Position numbers and translations under genes: made by a program | The notes under the pieces: generated by a model | Seen by the model: the letters and a program-made list of their open reading frames with translations, nothing else | The model's database searches: none | What the model was told of the DNA's origin: nothing | From: Clostridiales bacterium | GTDB taxonomy: Bacteria > Bacillota > Clostridia > Peptostreptococcales > Anaerovoracaceae | Direction: 5' to 3' | Length of the DNA: 10,476 nt | Assembly: GCA_009778415.1 (NCBI GenBank) | Contig: WRJV01000270.1 | Location: forward strand, 1-10,476 | Shown: positions 7,206 to 10,476 of the stretch, one piece after another | Numbering within the stretch: position 1 is the stretch's first letter | Layout: each line of letters opens with the position of its first letter

Positions 7206-7236
7206 GGTCGCCGCTAAGAGTGCCGCTTTAGCGACC
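7206..7236 (-). repeat. Stem-loop overlapping the acyltransferase stop codon
   Basis: GGTCGC (7206-7211) plus TAA (7215-7217) can pair with TTAGCGACC (7228-7236), leaving CGC as a three-base bulge and GAGTGCCGCT as the loop. The acyltransferase stop is inside the stem (7228-7230). No U-tract follows in minus-strand RNA, so it is not a standard terminator; it could slow decay or separate expression of the two genes. The 108-base gap it begins holds no gene. Confidence 0.35.
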
Positions 7237-8397
7237 TCCGGTGATAATGCGAGTGAATTTTGGTAGATAGCGTTGTAGCAACCAGTAAAGCCCAAGTGCT
7301 ACCACGGCGACGACAATCACCAGAAGAAAATAAACCGTGGTTAGAGAGCCGTCCGATTCCGGGCGGAAAACGGCAAATACACGATTGCGCAATCTGCTTA
7401 AAAACAGCGGATCATGCACGGCGAAGACAAAAAAAGAGGCCGAGGCGAGAAAGGTGTTCACACGCGCCTTGCCGGTTTTCAGCAGATACGCGGCCAAGGC
7501 AAAACTGGCGGCGACGCCAATCAAAATGGCGGAATTGTTGACACAGGACAGATACAGACGGATATCGGGAACATACAACCTCGTCAGCACATTAACAATG
7601 GCAATCGGTGGATAGAGCATGAAAGCCCATTTCGCCATCTTGTCGGCATCATCAATGACATTGCGTTTATTGATGCCAAACCAAGCGCCAGCGGTGAAAA
7701 AAAACAGGGCCTTACTGTCCAGCCCTTGCCCGGCCAGCCACGGCAAGTACATTTGCCACCATTCGAAAAACCACAGAATGCCTAAAATACTGACTGTATA
7801 GAGCCGGAATTTTTTCACGAGGAAGTATATGACCGGCGTCAAGAACACCATGACCATCAGGTCACGGATGAACCAAAACTGATAGGCAATGGGATAATAG
7901 TTCGCGACCTTTGCCCCATCATGTGGCAGCGCCCACAACGCTTGCAGCAGATACTGCCAGGTATATTCTTGCGTGTCGCTAAAAAATGAAGAAAGTATCG
8001 GAGCATGGTAAACGGTATAGAACACCGCCAGAGATAAAAGATTCCAGAACAGATAAGGGATGAGCAGAGTTTTCGCCCGGCTTTTCAGTTTTTTCACATA
8101 GACGCCACCGGTGAATTTGTCTATATGAAGAAAAAATAGGAATCCTGATATGAAGAAGAAGGTTGGAACGCATATACGGCCTAGCGTTTGTGAGAAGAAC
8201 TCGCGACAAATGGTCGATACTGGAAGCAGGGTATCATTGCCTATCTGCCCTGCCACGATGTTGACCGTGGCAGGATAATTATGCAGTAGCAATACCCCGA
8301 TGATCAGCGGAAAGCGTAAGAAATCAATAACCGCTGATTGCAGATCTGGCTTCAAATTTTGACAGGCATTCCGGCTTTCTGTTAAACGCTTTTTCAT
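7228..8397 (-). CDS. Acyltransferase 3 family membrane protein (probable polysaccharide O-acyltransferase)
   Basis: This 389-residue protein has about ten membrane helices and the pattern of the acyltransferase-3 family (OafA/NolL/ExoZ type), which moves acyl groups, most often acetyl, across the membrane onto sugar hydroxyls. The first helix carries the conserved histidine in IDFLRFPLIIGVLLLHNY (24-41, H39). VPTFFFISGFLFF (77-89) is the usual second helix, followed by the basic KLKSRAKTLLIPYLFWN (103-119), then YQFWFIRDLMV (172-182) and the last conserved block SASFFVFAVHDPLF (319-332). Acetyl as donor group and the locus polysaccharide as acceptor are inferred from the family and neighbours. 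Only nine bases separate its ATG from the stop of the upstream ligase-like gene, so the two are almost surely co-transcribed. No strong ribosome binding site is visible; translational coupling would explain this. Confidence 0.85.
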   Translation of the reverse strand: MKKRLTESRNACQNLKPDLQSAVIDFLRFPLIIGVLLLHNYPATVNIVAGQIGNDTLLPVSTICREFFSQTLGRICVPTFFFISGFLFFLHIDKFTGGVYVKKLKSRAKTLLIPYLFWNLLSLAVFYTVYHAPILSSFFSDTQEYTWQYLLQALWALPHDGAKVANYYPIAYQFWFIRDLMVMVFLTPVIYFLVKKFRLYTVSILGILWFFEWWQMYLPWLAGQGLDSKALFFFTAGAWFGINKRNVIDDADKMAKWAFMLYPPIAIVNVLTRLYVPDIRLYLSCVNNSAILIGVAASFALAAYLLKTGKARVNTFLASASFFVFAVHDPLFLSRLRNRVFAVFRPESDGSLTTVYFLLVIVVAVVALGLYWLLQRYLPKFTRIITGGR

Positions 8398-8406
8398 CGT
8401 TCAGTT

Positions 8407-9759
8407 CTAGCGTTTAGTAAAAAAATCAGTGGGTTGATGGCTAGATATAATTGGTGGCGTTGCTTTTTCCATCCTTTCAATGATGCGAATGAGCTGCACT
8501 CCCAGCATTATATGAAACGTAAGAAACGGGACAAGCAGATAATCACCAAACGACATGCTCAGGCAGTAACCGAAGAGCCCGGCTTCGAGGCCGATCAAGA
8601 CATCATGGAGCGGGCGCGTTTCTTCGGTCGGTGGCTGACCGACCCATTGCAACCTACGAGATCGCCAGAAGAAACTCACAATCAGCCAAGAGTATGGGAT
8701 CGCGAGAAACAAACCGCCTTCCGGCAGAACCTGACCAAACCAGGTGCTGTGCCCGACCTTGCCGCCTTGAAGGCCTGCAAAGGAATAATCAAGCAAGCCG
8801 CTATCGAATTGCCCCTCCAACTGTGCGCGATAAGGGGCCTTGGCCCTGGAAAAATTGAGTACGCCGACACCGAATATCGGATGATCCTTGAATATGAGCC
8901 ATCCCGCATGCCAAAGCACCTGACGTGAACCCGCTGAATATTCAGCCTCCGGTGCTTCGGTGTTTTGTTCAATGGTGTTGAGACGGGCTATATAGTCGTC
9001 GGATAATAATGGAACCACCGTCAGGAAGACCAGGAAGTAGCATATCCCAATCCATATCTTTTTCCGTGAAATCAGCAGCAGATAGAGGGAAGCGGCGGCA
9101 AGCCCAAGAAATCCCGAGCGAGAATTGGTGAAAATGATCATGCCGGCAATCAGGATGGTGGCATCCAGTCCGAATATTTTTTGCCAGCGTTCTTTGGCGG
9201 TAAAAAGTTTATGCGCCGCCAGCGGCAGGAACAGTACCCCGAGCGAGGCTACCATGTTGCTATCGCCCTGGCCGCCCAAGCTTTCAAGTCGTGAATTGCC
9301 TCCGAAATGCTGCTCCCACCCCCAGAGGGAAAACAGCATCGCCATGAGCAGCAAGATATCAATCAGTAGAAGGGCCTGTTGCTTTTCCCGTAGTATGCCG
9401 AGGATCAGCCAGTAGAGAATCAGCGCTCTATAGGAATCTCCCACATAACTCCAGACCATGGGGTGGGACGGCAGATCCGCAAAGAGCACGGAAGCGGTCA
9501 TCGCCAGGCAGACCCACAGCGCCAGCCACCATTCCCGGACAGAGAGGGCTTCGGTTTTGTTCTCTTCACTCCTTAAAAAGCCAAGCAACGCACCGGCAAT
9601 GCTCACTTTAAAAAGGATCATCCCTGTGTCTTGGCCCCAAAACAGGGCAGTAGGGCGGATAATGTGGGCGGAGAGATAAATCGCCAAACACCAAAATGGA
9701 CGCCGCACCCCGATGGCGACAATAAACGGCAGACAGAGATAGAAGAGCAGGACTCGCAT
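8407..9759 (-). CDS. O-antigen ligase/polymerase-like membrane protein, probably the XrtA-associated O-glycosylation ligase type
   Basis: This 450-residue protein has roughly 10-12 membrane helices and one large hydrophilic region (about 253-345), the layout of the Wzy_C/O-antigen ligase superfamily. Helix ends carry TNSRSGFLGL (211-220), and the periplasmic loop carries SAGSRQVLWHAGWLIFKDHP (275-294) followed by IFGVGVLNF (295-303) and GHSTWFGQVLPEGG (336-349) with its conserved histidine. The N-terminus, with RRPFWCLAIYLSAHIIRP (19-36) and FWG (40-42), resembles TIGR03097, the ligase-like protein linked to exosortase A. The neighbouring TIGR03087-type gene supports that. It would join or transfer the exported glycan in the periplasm; whether it polymerises, ligates or glycosylates protein is not known. 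The start is supported by GGAG ten bases upstream. Confidence 0.83.
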   Translation of the reverse strand: MRVLLFYLCLPFIVAIGVRRPFWCLAIYLSAHIIRPTALFWGQDTGMILFKVSIAGALLGFLRSEENKTEALSVREWWLALWVCLAMTASVLFADLPSHPMVWSYVGDSYRALILYWLILGILREKQQALLLIDILLLMAMLFSLWGWEQHFGGNSRLESLGGQGDSNMVASLGVLFLPLAAHKLFTAKERWQKIFGLDATILIAGMIIFTNSRSGFLGLAAASLYLLLISRKKIWIGICYFLVFLTVVPLLSDDYIARLNTIEQNTEAPEAEYSAGSRQVLWHAGWLIFKDHPIFGVGVLNFSRAKAPYRAQLEGQFDSGLLDYSFAGLQGGKVGHSTWFGQVLPEGGLFLAIPYSWLIVSFFWRSRRLQWVGQPPTEETRPLHDVLIGLEAGLFGYCLSMSFGDYLLVPFLTFHIMLGVQLIRIIERMEKATPPIISSHQPTDFFTKR

Positions 9760-9769
9760 GGATGTATGG

Positions 9770-9773
9770 CTCC
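9770..9773 (-). promoter_or_regulatory. Ribosome binding site of the ligase-like gene
   Basis: In minus-strand orientation TAGGAGCC precedes the ATG at 9759, with the GGAG core ten bases away. It supports the chosen start. Confidence 0.5.
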
Positions 9774-9892
9774 TATCGGCGCGAGATAATCCGGCGGAAA
9801 CTTGTCGGCAGCTTGTTCACTAAATCCGGCAGAGTGCAACTGGCACGACCTGATTTTCCGCAAAAGCTGCATTTGCGAAACTTCTCTGACGA

Positions 9893-9931
9893 CGGTTTCA
9901 GGCAGCGGGAGCCTGCTTCAACAGGAAACCG
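9893..9931 (-). repeat. Inverted repeat in the gap before the ligase-like gene
   Basis: CGGTTTC (9893-9899) pairs with GAAACCG (9925-9931); alternatively, CAGGC (9899-9903) pairs with GCCTG (9911-9915), nested inside apart from the shared C at 9899. It lies in the 228-base gap 9760-9987, which otherwise shows no gene on either strand that looks real. It could be a processing or attenuation structure, or chance in GC-rich DNA. Confidence 0.25.
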
Positions 9932-9987
9932 CCCCGTTCCAGATTCAACAGGAATATCTGACTGCCTGATCCCAAGGATGAATCCCG

Positions 9988-10476
9988 TTAACCTGGGTAG
10001 CGCCTGTTCAGATGCATGCACCGGTCGTACAACTCGCGGTGGCGTCGCACCATCAGGCCAAATTCGAATATGTCTTCACACCGTTTGCGATTCTCCGCGC
10101 CAATAACGGACCGGAGCGCGGCATCATTGAGCAGTGCCGCCAACGCGCACGAATACGCGCCCGGGTCGCCTGGAGGAACGATAAAACGACGATTCGCTTG
10201 TCCTACCATCTCTTTCACGTCGCCGACATCCGTGCTTACAACCGGAAGGCCGCTTGCCATCGCTTCAAGGACGGCAATCGGCATTTGTTCGCTATGGGAC
10301 GACAGGCAGAAAACGTCGAACCGCCGGATGGCCGGCGCTGGATCGGCGTGGTGCCCCAACAGGGTTACCCGACCTCCCAGCCCCGCCGTGCGTATCTGTT
10401 CTTCAAGCGCCGCCCGTTCCGGTCCTTCACCCACAATCTGCATGACAACCTCGCTCTGCGCCAACCGTGCAAAGGC
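9988..10476 (-). CDS. Glycosyltransferase family 4, C-terminal part (5' end outside window)
   Basis: The frame is open from the right edge to a TAA at 9988-9990, giving about 162 residues that cover the donor-binding half of a GT-B enzyme. Visible motifs are MQIVGEGPERAALEEQI, VTLLGHHADPAPAIRRFDVF and the nucleotide-sugar motif SSHSEQMPIAVLEAMASGLP, which has both glutamates of EX7E, followed by VVSTDVGDVKEMV. The codons before the first possible internal start continue the protein (FARLAQSEVV), so the true start is beyond base 10476. It is the first visible gene of the minus-strand block. A TIGR03088-type XrtA-associated sugar transferase is possible, but the missing N-terminal half prevents a family call. 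Confidence 0.88.
   Translation of the reverse strand, partial: AFARLAQSEVVMQIVGEGPERAALEEQIRTAGLGGRVTLLGHHADPAPAIRRFDVFCLSSHSEQMPIAVLEAMASGLPVVSTDVGDVKEMVGQANRRFIVPPGDPGAYSCALAALLNDAALRSVIGAENRKRCEDIFEFGLMVRRHRELYDRCMHLNRRYPG

Noticed and set aside
8434..8928. 164-codon plus-strand open frame opposite the ligase-like gene
   Set aside because: It is antisense to a well-supported membrane protein, has low-complexity charged composition and no family signal.
9762..10106. 114-codon plus-strand open frame across the gap and the end of the partial GT4
   Set aside because: It overlaps the true GT4 C-terminus on the other strand and has no domain-like pattern or convincing ribosome binding site.

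Overview
The window is part of a surface or exopolysaccharide biosynthesis locus of a Gram-negative bacterium, most likely a beta- or gammaproteobacterium. That placement is inferred: the right half carries glycosyltransferase and ligase families known from exosortase A (XrtA)/PEP-CTERM-associated exopolysaccharide loci of such bacteria. No exosortase, prsK/prsR or PEP-CTERM gene lies in the window itself, and there is no rRNA, tRNA or CRISPR array that I can see.

Left half (+ strand, 1-5919): the C-terminal end of a hydrophobic protein (2-115), a GT4 glycosyltransferase (274-1461), a possible orphan 3' gene remnant (1458-1544), a GT2 glycosyltransferase (1545-2426), a decayed IS200-type element (about 2459-3009), a polysaccharide pyruvyl transferase family protein (3119-4162) and a Wzx-type flippase (4405-5919). 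The GT4, pyruvyl transferase and flippase genes are AT-rich (hand counts of 60-base samples gave 33-35% GC). The GT2 gene between them is much richer (55% in one sample), so this half is a mosaic.

Right half (- strand, 10476-5926): read in transcription order, the C-terminal half of a GT4 glycosyltransferase running off the window (9988-10476), an O-antigen-ligase/polymerase-like membrane protein (8407-9759), an acyltransferase-3 membrane protein (7228-8397) and a TIGR03087-type glycosyltransferase (5926-7119). This block is GC-rich (63% in one sample from the last gene) and looks like an operon. It meets the left half tail to tail with only 6 bases between the stop codons of the flippase and the TIGR03087-type gene, exactly where base composition changes.

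As a working model (inference), the glycosyltransferases build a lipid-linked repeat unit, the pyruvyl transferase and acyltransferase decorate it, the flippase exports it across the inner membrane, and the ligase/polymerase-like protein joins or transfers it on the periplasmic side. I found no clearly new system. The points most worth a second look are the mosaic structure, the triple-damaged IS200 transposase, the possible gene remnant before the GT2 gene and the EX7H variant in the first GT4.
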